Source: Acidobacteriota bacterium
GTDB taxonomy: Bacteria > Acidobacteriota > Blastocatellia > Pyrinomonadales > Pyrinomonadaceae
NCBI GenBank assembly: GCA_016703965.1
Contig: JADJBB010000021.1
Coordinates: 558,001 to 622,000 of the forward strand
Reading direction: 5' to 3'
DNA length: 64,000 nt
In this document: positions 8,875 to 17,564 of the stretch, piece after piece
Position numbering within the stretch: the first letter of the stretch is position 1
How the letters are laid out: every line of letters begins with the position of its first letter
Translations under genes and position numbers: made by a program
Notes under the pieces: model-generated
Database searches by the model: none
The model's input: only the letters and a program-made list of their open reading frames with translations
What the model was told of the DNA's origin: nothing

Positions 8875-10392
8875 TTACGTTCCGACTATCGGTTCCAGGC
8901 CGGTGACCGCCTCGAGTTCGGCTTCTTCACGTTCCCATTCCTCGTTTCGGAACGCACCTTCCCATTTGGCGATGACGACGGTGGCAAGGCAGTTGCCGAC
9001 GACGTTGATGGCTGTCCGGGCCATGTCCATGAGTTCGTCGACGCCGAGGATGAGGATAACGCCCTCAACCGGCAGAGCGAATGAGGCCAATGTTCCCAGC
9101 AGGATGACGAGCGACGCACGCGGGACACCCGCGACGCCTTTAGACGTGAGCATCAGCGTGGCGAGCATGATGATCTGCTGAGTCCATGACAATTCGACTC
9201 CGGCTGCCTGTGCGACAAATATTGAAGCTAGAGCAAGGTATAGCGTTGTTCCGTCAAGATTAAAGCTGTAGCCCGTCGGCAAAACGAAACCGACAATTCG
9301 ACGCGGAACGCCTAGCCGAGCGAGATTCTCCATCGCTTTTGGCAAAGCGGATTCGCTTGACGTAGTCGCAAACGCTATCGACGCTGGGGTTTTGACCGCG
9401 TTGAAGAAATCCTTAAGCGGAACTTTGAATGCCAGAGCAATGGGCAAGAGGACTACACCCGCGAAGACGATCAGAGCTCCGTAAAGGGTCAAAACGAGCG
9501 CACCTAGGTTCTTTAATACACCTAAACCTTGTTCATTATGCGCGATGGTATATGCCATGGCCGCACCGACACCGACTGGGGCGAACTTCATTACAAATTC
9601 AGTAAATTTGAACATGATATCCGCCAGTGATTGGCACCAATCCACAACGGCTTGAGCTTTTTTACCTATCGCCGTCACTGCGAGCGCAAAAATTACGGAG
9701 AATATTACGATCTGCAGCACATCACCCTCGGCCATCGCCTTGATGATCGATGTTGGGGACAGATGAGCGATAATGTCGCCGAAAGATTGCGGTTTTGCCG
9801 GAGGTTCCGGAGCGGTCAGGCCTTTCGATGTTGCTGCCACCGCGTCCGCCGCTTTTTGAGCAGCGATCGACGTCTGAACTTCTGCTTCAGCCAGAGCATT
9901 CGGATTGGTCGCGGCCTGGGCGCGAAGCTCCGCTGCTTTTGTTGCTGCCTCCGTCGATTCCTTGGAATATGTTTGGGCTTTCTGTGCTAAGACTGCTTTA
10001 TCTTCGCCCTTCGCGATCCCCGCAAGCGAAACACCGTCACCTGGTCGCGTAATATTCACCGCCGCGAGTCCAATGACGAGAGCTAGTGTCGTAACGACTT
10101 CGAAGTAGATGAGCGATTTTACACCGATCCTGCCTACCTGCTTAATATCGCCCGTACCGGAAATGCCGACAACCAGCGTCGCAAAGATCAACGGTGCGAT
10201 GATCGATTTAATGAGATTCAAAAAAAGCGTCGACAGTGATCGAATGAACGACAGCAGCGTCTGCGTCTCCATTCCGAAAACATGATGGTCGCCGGATTTG
10301 ATATCGATCTCGCGGATCAGCCAGCCGAGGAAAATTCCCAGCACGAGACCGATCATGATCTTCCATGTCAAAGAGATCTTTGGCAGTTTCAT
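8875..10392 (-). CDS. Dicarboxylate/amino acid:cation symporter, GltP/GltT type
   Basis: A 505-residue DAACS carrier (elevator mechanism, Na+ or H+ coupled uptake of acidic amino acids or dicarboxylates). The NLDGT motif of the unwound helix 7, the serine-rich hairpin (ATTSSESALPKAM) and the helix-8 substrate residues (DELMDMARTAINVVGN, with the arginine that marks acidic amino-acid transporters) are all present. An Ala/Lys/Glu/Gln-rich stretch of about 75 residues (roughly 125-200) is inserted between helices 3 and 4, where archaeal homologues have a short loop. It looks like a helical coiled coil. A paralogue lies immediately upstream on the same strand. Confidence 0.9.
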   Translation of the reverse strand: MKLPKISLTWKIMIGLVLGIFLGWLIREIDIKSGDHHVFGMETQTLLSFIRSLSTLFLNLIKSIIAPLIFATLVVGISGTGDIKQVGRIGVKSLIYFEVVTTLALVIGLAAVNITRPGDGVSLAGIAKGEDKAVLAQKAQTYSKESTEAATKAAELRAQAATNPNALAEAEVQTSIAAQKAADAVAATSKGLTAPEPPAKPQSFGDIIAHLSPTSIIKAMAEGDVLQIVIFSVIFALAVTAIGKKAQAVVDWCQSLADIMFKFTEFVMKFAPVGVGAAMAYTIAHNEQGLGVLKNLGALVLTLYGALIVFAGVVLLPIALAFKVPLKDFFNAVKTPASIAFATTSSESALPKAMENLARLGVPRRIVGFVLPTGYSFNLDGTTLYLALASIFVAQAAGVELSWTQQIIMLATLMLTSKGVAGVPRASLVILLGTLASFALPVEGVILILGVDELMDMARTAINVVGNCLATVVIAKWEGAFRNEEWEREEAELEAVTGLEPIVGT

Positions 10393-10506
10393 AATTTGTG
10401 TTTACTCCAAACAGGCAGAAAGCGGCTTGAGCAAGCCTCTAATTTCGAATGGGTCTGGTTTGACAGAGTCTAGCAGAAATCAAAAGAATTTGGTACTGAA
10501 CTCGGC

Positions 10507-10544
10507 GGCCTAAGCTCTCGGGGGTTGGGTCGAGAGCTTAGGCC
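10507..10544. repeat. Perfect 14-bp inverted repeat overlapping a stop codon
   Basis: Arms at 10507-10520 and 10531-10544 are perfectly complementary around a 10-nt loop. The right arm contains the TAA stop of the upstream symporter. Neither flank has a T-run, so it is not a standard intrinsic terminator. It may stabilise the 3' end or attenuate read-through into the second symporter. Confidence 0.7.
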
Positions 10545-11947
10545 GTATGCTGTTCCGAACTCGCCAGCAATTCGAAACCTTCGCTTCGAGCAACGAAGGT
10601 AGCGGCAGTGATGTCACCGACAACATTCAGGGTCGTTCGGCACATATCGAGCAGTCTGTCCACGCCGAGAATAACCGCGATCAGCGCCGGATCGATGCCG
10701 ATCATAAACAGAATTCCGATAATGAACGGAATTGATCCGCTCGGCACACCCGCAGTACCGATGCCGCCAAGAATTGCGAGGTAGACGACCATCAATTGGA
10801 CTGACAGCGTCAGCTCAACGCCCGCAAGCTGAGCGAGGAACAGCACAGTCACACCTTCGTACAGCGCTGTACCGTTCTGGTTTGCCGTCGCCCCAACGGT
10901 AAGAACAAAGCTGTTGATATCCTTAGGAACACCCAAATTTTCATGAGTAACGCGAAGAGCCGTTGGAAGAGTCGCGTTCGATGAAGAAGTTGAGAAGGCT
11001 GTTAATATGACGGTTTGTATACGTTTTAGAAACTCGATCGGGCTTATCTTCGACAACAACCAAACGGAGAGCGAGAATACGCCGAAAAAGTGAATGCTAA
11101 GGCCGAGAAGCACGGTGACAACAAACCACCCAAGCGAAAAAAGAAGTTCGAGCCCAAACTGAGCGATGTTATTGAATAACAGGCACGCAACGGCGTAGGG
11201 AGCAAACTTCATCACGATATCGATTATTTTTGCCGTTACGGCAAATAGTGACTGATTTATCTCGATGAATGGTTTGGAGACGTTGTCGGGAAGTAAAGTG
11301 ACGGCGACGCCCACGATCAGGGCGAAGAACATTATGTGGAGCATATTAGGGCTCGCACTGGAAATCGAATTGAAGATATTGCTTGGAACGATGGTCTTTA
11401 CAGCCTGCATCAAAACACTGTCTGCCTTTGAAGCTTCGGAGGCTTTCTTTTGGGCGTCAGTCGCCGCTGCGCCAGCCGTGCTGAACTCGGCCTCGAGTTT
11501 TGCAGCAGTATCGGGACTGATGCGTTCGCCGGGCCTGATCGTGTTTGCAAGCGTTAATCCAATAATGACGGAGATCGCAGATATGATGATGGTGTACCCG
11601 AAAGATTTCAGGCCGATGCGGCCTAGCTTTCGAATGTCGCCTATGCCTGCGACGCCTACGACGAGCGATGAAAAGACGAGTGGGACCACGATCATCAACA
11701 GAAGATTCAGAAAAAGCTGGCCGATCGGTCGCGTAAAATTGTCGACGATCCAACTGATCCATGGATTGGACCCGCCCAGAGACCAGTTGATGGCGAGGCC
11801 GCCCAAAACGCCAACCGCTAGGCCGATTAATATCTTGAAGTGAAGCGGCAGTCCCGAAGGCGGGTCAGGCGTATGATCGTCGAGATCGGTGGTCTCAGCC
11901 AATTCGTACTCATCGTATCTTAGTTCTTGCTTCTCAGTCTCAGACAT
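10538..11947 (-). CDS. Dicarboxylate/amino acid:cation symporter, divergent paralogue
   Basis: A 469-residue DAACS carrier with an acidic 30-residue cytoplasmic N-terminus and the full elevator fold. The serine-rich hairpin (STSSSNATLPTAL) and helix-8 residues (DRLLDMCRTTLNVVGD) are intact, with the substrate arginine and the terminal Asp. In helix 7 the normal NMDGT/NLDGT sodium-site motif reads NQNGT, so the conserved aspartate is asparagine. A charged insertion of about 35 residues (145-180) sits in the helix 3-4 loop, shorter than in the paralogue. The substrate is likely an amino acid, but ion coupling may differ. It is first in a three-gene minus-strand run with the second symporter and the rhomboid protease. 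Confidence 0.88.
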   Translation of the reverse strand: MSETEKQELRYDEYELAETTDLDDHTPDPPSGLPLHFKILIGLAVGVLGGLAINWSLGGSNPWISWIVDNFTRPIGQLFLNLLLMIVVPLVFSSLVVGVAGIGDIRKLGRIGLKSFGYTIIISAISVIIGLTLANTIRPGERISPDTAAKLEAEFSTAGAAATDAQKKASEASKADSVLMQAVKTIVPSNIFNSISSASPNMLHIMFFALIVGVAVTLLPDNVSKPFIEINQSLFAVTAKIIDIVMKFAPYAVACLLFNNIAQFGLELLFSLGWFVVTVLLGLSIHFFGVFSLSVWLLSKISPIEFLKRIQTVILTAFSTSSSNATLPTALRVTHENLGVPKDINSFVLTVGATANQNGTALYEGVTVLFLAQLAGVELTLSVQLMVVYLAILGGIGTAGVPSGSIPFIIGILFMIGIDPALIAVILGVDRLLDMCRTTLNVVGDITAATFVARSEGFELLASSEQHTA

Positions 11948-12082
11948 AAAAAAGACGCCTCGTTTACCATCCTTTAGAATTTGTGTGCTTAAAACCTGCT
12001 TGGGAGAGATTGTGTCGATACAGCCTAATTTAGCAGATAAGTGATCGATTGGGTATCATAAAAGCTAGGCAGGGTCAGGAAT

Positions 12083-13507
12083 ATGTTCGAATCGATCCAT
12101 TTCAAATCACACGGCCGGCAAACGACCGCCGCCTCAAACCCGAACGTTTTAGAGAAGCTGCGAGCGATCGTTGGCGCAGAAAATGTGATCGTCGATCCCG
12201 AAAAGGTAGAGCCCTACGGAGCTGATGCTGTTAAGGAGAAGTTTCCGCCGGAGGCGGTTGTTTTCCCGGGATCGACAGCCCAGATGGTCGAGATATTGAA
12301 ACTCGCCAACGAATTTTTGTTTCCCGTAACTGCCCGCGGCGGCGGGGTCGGTTACACAGGCGGAGCCGTCCCGGTTGATGGCGGGATCGTGATCGGGACC
12401 GACCGGATGAATAGGATCATCGAGATCAATGCCGACGATCTCTACGCGATCTGCCAGCCGGGAATTACGACGTTTGAATTACAGCAAGCGGTTGAAAAGC
12501 AGGGATTGATGTTCGCTCCCGATCCTGCATCGTACAAGGACTCGTTTATTGGCGGAAATATTGCGGAAAACGCGGGCGGAATGCGAACGCCGAAATACGG
12601 CGTGACGAAACATCACGTTCTGGGCATGGAGGTCGTCACAGCGACGGGCGAGATCATCAGAACCGGCGGCAAGACGGTTAAGAACGTTGTCGGATTCGAT
12701 CTGACCGGCCTGATGTGCGGCAGCGAGGGGATGCTCGGCATCATCACCGAGGCCACGCTGAAACTGCTCCCGATGCCCGAAGCGACCTCGACCGTGCGGG
12801 CAAATTTTCGCTCGATGGAGTCCGCTTGCAAAGTCCTGACCAAATTCACGCCGGAAGGCTTGCTTCCGATGGCAATGGAGGTCATCGACAAGTTTTGCGT
12901 GGCGGCTGTTGAGGAGAATTTTGCATTTGGGCTATCGAAGGAGGCTGAGGCGATCTTGCTCGTCGCGGTTGATGGTTCCCGCGAGGAAGTCGAGAAAAAT
13001 GCGCTCACCATCGAACGCATCATCGCCGAAAACGGCGGATTCGATATTCTGCGTGCCAAATCCAAAGAGGAAGAAGACAAACTTTGGGACGTTCGGCGTG
13101 CTATCTCACCATCATTGATGAAATACGGTACGTTGAAAATAAACGAAGATGTCGTGGTTCCACGTTCGCGCGTGCCGGAGCTCGTCGCCGCGGTCGAGCA
13201 GATCGGGAAAAAGCACGGCACTTTCGTTGCCAACTTCGGCCACGCGGGCGACGGCAACATCCACGTTAATTTCATGTGCGACCGCGACGACCCAGACTCG
13301 ATAGAGCGAGCCCGTAAATGTGTGTCCGAAACATTTCAACTCTCAGTCGAACTCGGCGGTACCATCAGCGGCGAACACGGCATCGGCTACGTAAAATCCC
13401 AATACATGCACTACGCCATCGACAAACCGACACTCGAGGTCATGAAAGGCATCAAAAAAGTGTTCGACCCTAACGGGATATTGAATCCGGGGAAGATGTT
13501 CGTTTAG
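12083..13507 (+). CDS. glcD: FAD-linked 2-hydroxyacid oxidase subunit (GlcD/DLD type)
   Basis: A 474-residue flavoprotein of the PCMH/VAO family that oxidises glycolate, D-lactate or a similar 2-hydroxyacid. The N-terminal FAD domain (about 40-220) carries the ARGGGVGYTGGAVP pyrophosphate loop and the NIAENAGGMRTPKYGVTKHH motif. The C-terminal cap domain has the NFGHAGDGNIHVNF and SGEHGIGYVKSQYM signatures. No glcE or glcF (iron-sulfur) partner is adjacent, so it may act alone or with distant subunits. A link to the LarA-family gene 7 kb away through lactate is possible but speculative. It is transcribed away from the symporter gene. Confidence 0.88.
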   Translation: MFESIHFKSHGRQTTAASNPNVLEKLRAIVGAENVIVDPEKVEPYGADAVKEKFPPEAVVFPGSTAQMVEILKLANEFLFPVTARGGGVGYTGGAVPVDGGIVIGTDRMNRIIEINADDLYAICQPGITTFELQQAVEKQGLMFAPDPASYKDSFIGGNIAENAGGMRTPKYGVTKHHVLGMEVVTATGEIIRTGGKTVKNVVGFDLTGLMCGSEGMLGIITEATLKLLPMPEATSTVRANFRSMESACKVLTKFTPEGLLPMAMEVIDKFCVAAVEENFAFGLSKEAEAILLVAVDGSREEVEKNALTIERIIAENGGFDILRAKSKEEEDKLWDVRRAISPSLMKYGTLKINEDVVVPRSRVPELVAAVEQIGKKHGTFVANFGHAGDGNIHVNFMCDRDDPDSIERARKCVSETFQLSVELGGTISGEHGIGYVKSQYMHYAIDKPTLEVMKGIKKVFDPNGILNPGKMFV

Positions 13508-13575
13508 AGCCAACACCGTACTTGCCTCCGTCCGGTACATAGGCTAATATCACGTGAAAATTAGGAGCTAAAGAT

Positions 13576-14198
13576 ATGAGAATCTCGCTAGCAGCGACGC
13601 TTGCGGTCTTTTCGGTTTTTTCAATTTCTGCGATCGGGCAAACCGTACTTAGGAAGCCAAAAGACTATAAGCCAGTGGTTATAAAACCGATCACGGCAAC
13701 TGATAGACTAAGTCGTATAAAGACGCTGGTAAAAACAAAATTACCCAGCGTACCTCCCGAGCAGGTCAATAGCGGAACGCTTGCCCCGGCTCAATTCATA
13801 TCCTTGATAAAGAACTCGGGGGAACAGAATTTAGCGGGCGCCGAGATCAGTTTTAGTAACGCCAATGGTGTAATTCCGTGGGCGGATACGGTTTATCTGC
13901 GGGGTCGAACCGCCGGAAAATCGCTTGACGGCGTGTTTTTGTCCTACTATGTGGCAAAACCTGGGATCTACATCCTTGATGTATCGATCGAGATCGGGTT
14001 AGCGGGCAAAAGCAAGTTTTTTTAGGGTCGGATGTAACCGCCGAAGGCCCTTTACCAGTTGACGAACAAGTAATAGATAAAGCAGAAAATCATGTCTTTT
14101 TTCTTCTGAATGTTAAGAATGCTGGATATAATTCGCTGTTGATCAACTCGGATCGTGACTGGGCATTCAAGTCCCTGGAAATAACCCAATTTAAATGA
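13576..14198 (+). pseudogene. Secreted protein gene split by a frameshift at a T7 run
   Basis: The frame opened by the ATG at 13576 encodes a signal peptide (LAATLAVFSVFSISAIGQ) and ends at a TAG at 14023-14025, just after a run of seven T. Adding one T, or removing two, joins it in frame to a further 58 codons that end at a TGA at 14196-14198 and read as a sensible protein (beginning GSDVTAEGPLPVDEQ). The intact form would be about 207 residues, of unknown function. This could be a real mutation, a sequencing error in a homopolymer, or slippage. The TGA overlaps an ATG of the downstream frame (ATGA). Confidence 0.7.
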
Positions 14199-14239
14199 TC
14201 GGACTTAACTATTTGTTGGGAAGAGAGATAGTTCCTTAT

Positions 14240-14746
14240 ATGAGAACCTGGCTTTTGTTGATCGCCGCGCTTCTGTTTTTTGCCTTGGCTGACGCTTCAG
14301 CTCAAACAAACAAAACCATCGTCCTCGTCCGTCATGCTGAGAAAATGCCGCCGGTCGATACCGATAAGGGCGATCCGGATCTGTCGCCTGAGGGCCGACA
14401 GCGGGCTGAGCGGCTCGCAAAGGTTCTGAAGAAATATAAACCACACGAAATATTCGCTACCGACTATAAGCGGACGAAACAAACTGTGGAACCGATCGCG
14501 AAAAAGCGAAATAAAGAGATCCAGACCTATGATCCAACAAAACAGGCTGATCTCGTCGCCAAGATAATGCCGACCAAGACCGATCATTACCTCATCGTCG
14601 GCCATAGCAATACGATCCCGGCGCTCGCTAATCTTTTGGCGAAAAAGGAGCTATTCCGAAATCTGCTCGATACTGAATACGGCGTGTTTTGGGTGATCCG
14701 CATGAAAAAAGGCGTCGTCACAAAGGTTGAGATGTTCCCGTACTAA
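14240..14746 (+). CDS. Exported histidine-phosphatase-family protein (SixA/PGM-like)
   Basis: A 168-residue phosphatase of the phosphoglycerate-mutase-like superfamily. After a signal peptide (LLLIAALLFFALADASA) comes the catalytic VRHAEK motif with its phospho-accepting histidine. The second catalytic histidine is in IVGHSNTIPAL. The short SixA-like core suggests a small phosphoester or phosphohistidine substrate, acting outside the cytoplasm. I chose the ATG at 14240 because it places the signal peptide at the N-terminus. An alternative ATG at 14195 overlaps the stop of the preceding frameshifted gene. A LamG gene follows 9 bases later. Confidence 0.85.
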   Translation: MRTWLLLIAALLFFALADASAQTNKTIVLVRHAEKMPPVDTDKGDPDLSPEGRQRAERLAKVLKKYKPHEIFATDYKRTKQTVEPIAKKRNKEIQTYDPTKQADLVAKIMPTKTDHYLIVGHSNTIPALANLLAKKELFRNLLDTEYGVFWVIRMKKGVVTKVEMFPY

Positions 14747-14755
14747 ACTCTTTCG

Positions 14756-15418
14756 ATGCGGCTCTTTTCCATTCTACTCATTCTCGTTTCCGCTTTGGCG
14801 GGTTATGCCCAGATTGGTGAAATTACCCGGCGTTCCGTCATCTGGAAAGTCGATAACATCAAAAAGATAGGCGGCCACGACGTCGAAGTAATGGGAGCCC
14901 CCAAAGTCGTCAAAACCGACCGCGGCAAAGCTGTTGTTTTTAACGGTATGCGGGATGGGCTATTTATCTCGAACAATCCGCTCGCCGGTGCCTACAGATT
15001 TACTATCGAAGCCGTCTTTCGGCCTGACGCTGGTGGTGAAAAAGAGCAGCGGTGGCTGCACGTTGAGGACACGGAAAACGTTGAGAGCCGTGCGATGCTT
15101 GAAACCAGGCTGAACGGAAACGAATGGTTTCTAGATACCTTTCTAAAATCCGGCGATAACCGAATGCCGTTATTTGCCGAGAATTTTAAACATCAGGCTG
15201 GTCGTTGGTATCATATCGCTCTTGTTTATGATGGCACGGAAATGCGGCATTATGTGGACGGAAAGCTGGAGCTTGCAGGCAAGATCAATTTCAAAACGTT
15301 TGGCAAAGGCATTACATCGATCGGCGTTCGCCAGAACAAGGTCTATTGGTTCAAGGGAGCTGTTCTCAAGGCTCGATTTACCAATCGGCCGCTTGCCCCC
15401 GCCCAGTTCATGAAGTAG
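14756..15418 (+). CDS. Secreted LamG/concanavalin-like domain protein
   Basis: A 220-residue protein with a signal peptide (ILLILVSALAGYAQ) and one LamG_3-type jelly-roll. Typical strands are AVVFNGMRDGLFISNNPL, FTIEAVFRPD, the central RWYHIALVYDGTEMRHYVDGK signature and a closing strand near FKGAVLKARFTNRPL. Such domains bind carbohydrate or protein ligands at the cell surface. No catalytic residues are evident. It is the last gene of a plus-strand run and overlaps the convergent proB by 11 bases. Confidence 0.82.
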   Translation: MRLFSILLILVSALAGYAQIGEITRRSVIWKVDNIKKIGGHDVEVMGAPKVVKTDRGKAVVFNGMRDGLFISNNPLAGAYRFTIEAVFRPDAGGEKEQRWLHVEDTENVESRAMLETRLNGNEWFLDTFLKSGDNRMPLFAENFKHQAGRWYHIALVYDGTEMRHYVDGKLELAGKINFKTFGKGITSIGVRQNKVYWFKGAVLKARFTNRPLAPAQFMK

Positions 15419-16172
15419 TAAATTTTGTGTACGGGATCTTGCCCGCGAGGGCGTTGACCATAAAGTTGGGAACGCCGCCGTTTACGATCCATGTCTCGGT
15501 ATTTGCGTGCTGGCAGATCATCGCTGCTTCAAGCTTAGAATTCATCCCGCCGGTTCCGAGGCCGGAATCGCGTTCTTCGACGAGGCTGCGGGCTTCGTCA
15601 ATATCATTTATTTCAGCGATAAGTTTCGCATCTGTGTGAAGGTGAGGGTTCTTGTCAAAAACTCCGTCGATGTCGCTCGCGAGCACGAGTAGATCGGCGT
15701 GAATTAGCGTCGCGACGAGGGCTGAGAGTTTGTCGTTATCGCCGAGCAGGATCTCTTCGACCGAGGTGGTGTCGTTTTCGTTGATGATCGGTAGGTAGTT
15801 GTATTTGAGTAGTTCGGTGATCGTATTAAGAGTGTTTTGCCGCGAAGTTTCATTCTCAAAATCACGATACGTCATCAAGCATTGGGCGGTTGGAATGCCA
15901 AAATCACTAAAGACCTCGTTGTATATCCGCATCAAAAGCGGCTGGCCGATCGCGGCCATAGCTTGTTTCGATTCCACCGGTTTTCCGCTGTCTTTGATAT
16001 TGATGTACTGCTTCGCCGCAGCGATCGCACCGGATGAGACGAGCACGATGTCGTACTCGTCGCGCAATTCCAATATCTGCCGGCCGATGTCCTCGATCTT
16101 ACCGCGAGAGATCAGTTTTGTACCGCTCGTGAGCGTTGATGTTCCTATTTTTAGGACTAACTTTTTCTTCAT
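15408..16172 (-). CDS. proB: Glutamate 5-kinase (short form, no PUA domain)
   Basis: Phosphorylates glutamate to gamma-glutamyl phosphate, the first step of proline synthesis. The 254 residues from MKKKLVLKIGTSTLT contain the amino-acid-kinase core only: the nucleotide loop, VLVSSGAIAAA, INENDTTS, FGDNDKLSALVA-type substrate residues (here LGDNDKLSALVA) and GLGTGGMNSKLEAA. The C-terminal PUA domain of the E. coli enzyme is absent. The frame can be read 24 residues further upstream, but that extension is the translation of the palindromic repeat at 16176-16317. No clear Shine-Dalgarno lies before the ATG, because the repeat reaches to 3 bases from it. proA is immediately upstream in the same operon. 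Confidence 0.93.
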   Translation of the reverse strand: MKKKLVLKIGTSTLTSGTKLISRGKIEDIGRQILELRDEYDIVLVSSGAIAAAKQYINIKDSGKPVESKQAMAAIGQPLLMRIYNEVFSDFGIPTAQCLMTYRDFENETSRQNTLNTITELLKYNYLPIINENDTTSVEEILLGDNDKLSALVATLIHADLLVLASDIDGVFDKNPHLHTDAKLIAEINDIDEARSLVEERDSGLGTGGMNSKLEAAMICQHANTETWIVNGGVPNFMVNALAGKIPYTKFTTS

Positions 16173-16175
16173 AAA

Positions 16176-16317
16176 GGCCGGAACGCAGGCGCCCTCGCCT
16201 GCAACGCCGGTTCCTCCGGCGTGATGTAGCGTCGGTTTCTTCAACGTGCAACATTACCGCGTTCGTCAGCGTCCTCAAAGCAGGACGCTTGCAGGCGAGG
16301 GCGCCTGCGTTCCGGCC
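16176..16317 (-). repeat. Palindromic intergenic element, family A, copy 1 (proA-proB)
   Basis: Perfect 29-bp inverted arms (16176-16204 and 16289-16317) enclose two further hairpins: CGCCGG-TTCCT-CCGGCG at 16205-16221 and AGCGTCCT-CAAAGC-AGGACGCT at 16268-16289. Folded, this gives a multi-branched structure. The element fills the whole gap between the proA stop and the proB start. Copy 2 (44077-44214) shares the arms, both inner hairpins and the TTCAACGTG linker segment, while the rest of the centre differs. Confidence 0.92.
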
Positions 16318-16319
16318 AT

Positions 16320-17507
16320 TTAGTTCCTTAGCTGCCCGTTGCCGTACACGAACCATTTATTCGTCAGCAAATGCTCTGCTCCGAGCGGGCCGCGGAAATG
16401 GAGCTTTTGAGTCGAGATCGCGATCTCAGCTCCGAGCCCGAGTTGGCCTCCGTCGGTGAACCGGGTCGAGGCGTTATGATATACCGCTGCGCAATCGACC
16501 TCGTTCAGAAATCGATCGGCCGTCTCGCTATTTGCCGTGACGATCGCGGCCGAATGCCCGCCGGAGTATTCATTGATCGTCTCGATCGCTTCCTCCGTTG
16601 AGGCGACGACGCCGATGACGATCTTTGCGGACAAAAACTCGTCGTACCAAATGTCCTCATCTGGGATCGGCGTCACCGTCGGATCTATTTCGACTAGCTC
16701 TTCGTCGCCGATGATCTCGATATTCTGCTCACGCAAGGCAGCGATCAGCTGCAGTGTTTTGGCATCGAGATCGGGCAGATCCGCATTTACTAATATCTTA
16801 TCCAGAGCATTGCAAACGCTCAGACGCTGCTTGCCGTTGACGGCTATCTTGATCGCCATGTCAAAATCGGCTTCGCTGTCGATGTACAGAAAGTTGTTCC
16901 CCCGTCCGCTGACGATCACCGGAGCTGTCGAATTTCGCAGAACAAAATCTATCAACGCCTCGCCGCCGCGAGGAATAACGAGGTCGAATTTTTCGAATTC
17001 CCCGCGGATCAGGCTCCGCGTTTCTTCTCGGGAGAGGTCGAGATACTGAACCATTTCCAGGTCCGCATCATTTTCTTTGAGAGCTAGTTGCCAGAGTTTC
17101 GCGAGAAACAGATTGGTGTTTCTAGCTTCCTTGCCGCCTTTGAGCAGGATCTTGTTTCCGGCTTTGAGGGCGATGATCGCAGCCTCGATCGAGACGTCGG
17201 GACGTGCTTCGTAGATGATCAGGATAGTGCCGAAAGGAACGCGGCGATTCTCTATCCGCAGGCCGTCCTCGCGAACATATGACGAGATCACCTGCCCAAC
17301 AACGTCAGGTGAATTCATCACGCTTTTTACTGACGCGATCATCGTATCCACCTTCTCTTCGCTGACCTTAAGACGGTCGAGGATCACCTCATTGTCGGGT
17401 GGACAGGCTTCGACGTCGAGCTTGTTGGCGGCGACAATGTCGGCCTTGTTTTCGAATAAAAGCCTCGCGAGGCTCTCTAAAATGCTATTCCTTGAATTAT
17501 TGTTCAT
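16320..17507 (-). CDS. proA: Glutamate-5-semialdehyde dehydrogenase (gamma-glutamyl phosphate reductase)
   Basis: Reduces gamma-glutamyl phosphate with NADPH to glutamate semialdehyde, the second step of proline synthesis. The 395 residues show the aldehyde-dehydrogenase fold with the catalytic cysteine in QRLSVCNALDKILV, the RIENRRVPFGTILIIYEARPDV nucleotide-site region and the ILLKGGKEARNTN segment. It is about 20 residues shorter at the N-terminus than typical ProA. An in-frame stop lies seven codons upstream of the ATG, so the short start is real. It is first in the operon, with proB downstream beyond the repeat. The usual bacterial order is proB then proA, so the order here is reversed. 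Confidence 0.94.
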   Translation of the reverse strand: MNNNSRNSILESLARLLFENKADIVAANKLDVEACPPDNEVILDRLKVSEEKVDTMIASVKSVMNSPDVVGQVISSYVREDGLRIENRRVPFGTILIIYEARPDVSIEAAIIALKAGNKILLKGGKEARNTNLFLAKLWQLALKENDADLEMVQYLDLSREETRSLIRGEFEKFDLVIPRGGEALIDFVLRNSTAPVIVSGRGNNFLYIDSEADFDMAIKIAVNGKQRLSVCNALDKILVNADLPDLDAKTLQLIAALREQNIEIIGDEELVEIDPTVTPIPDEDIWYDEFLSAKIVIGVVASTEEAIETINEYSGGHSAAIVTANSETADRFLNEVDCAAVYHNASTRFTDGGQLGLGAEIAISTQKLHFRGPLGAEHLLTNKWFVYGNGQLRN

Positions 17508-17564
17508 CGTCGAAATAGAAATTCTACTATATTATTACGAGAGTTCTAGGAGGCGGTTAAAACT

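Noticed and set aside
16099..16356. Minus-strand frame reading RNAGALACKRPALRTL, also seen near 44131-44331
   Set aside because: It is the translation of the family A palindrome in both places, not a conserved protein.
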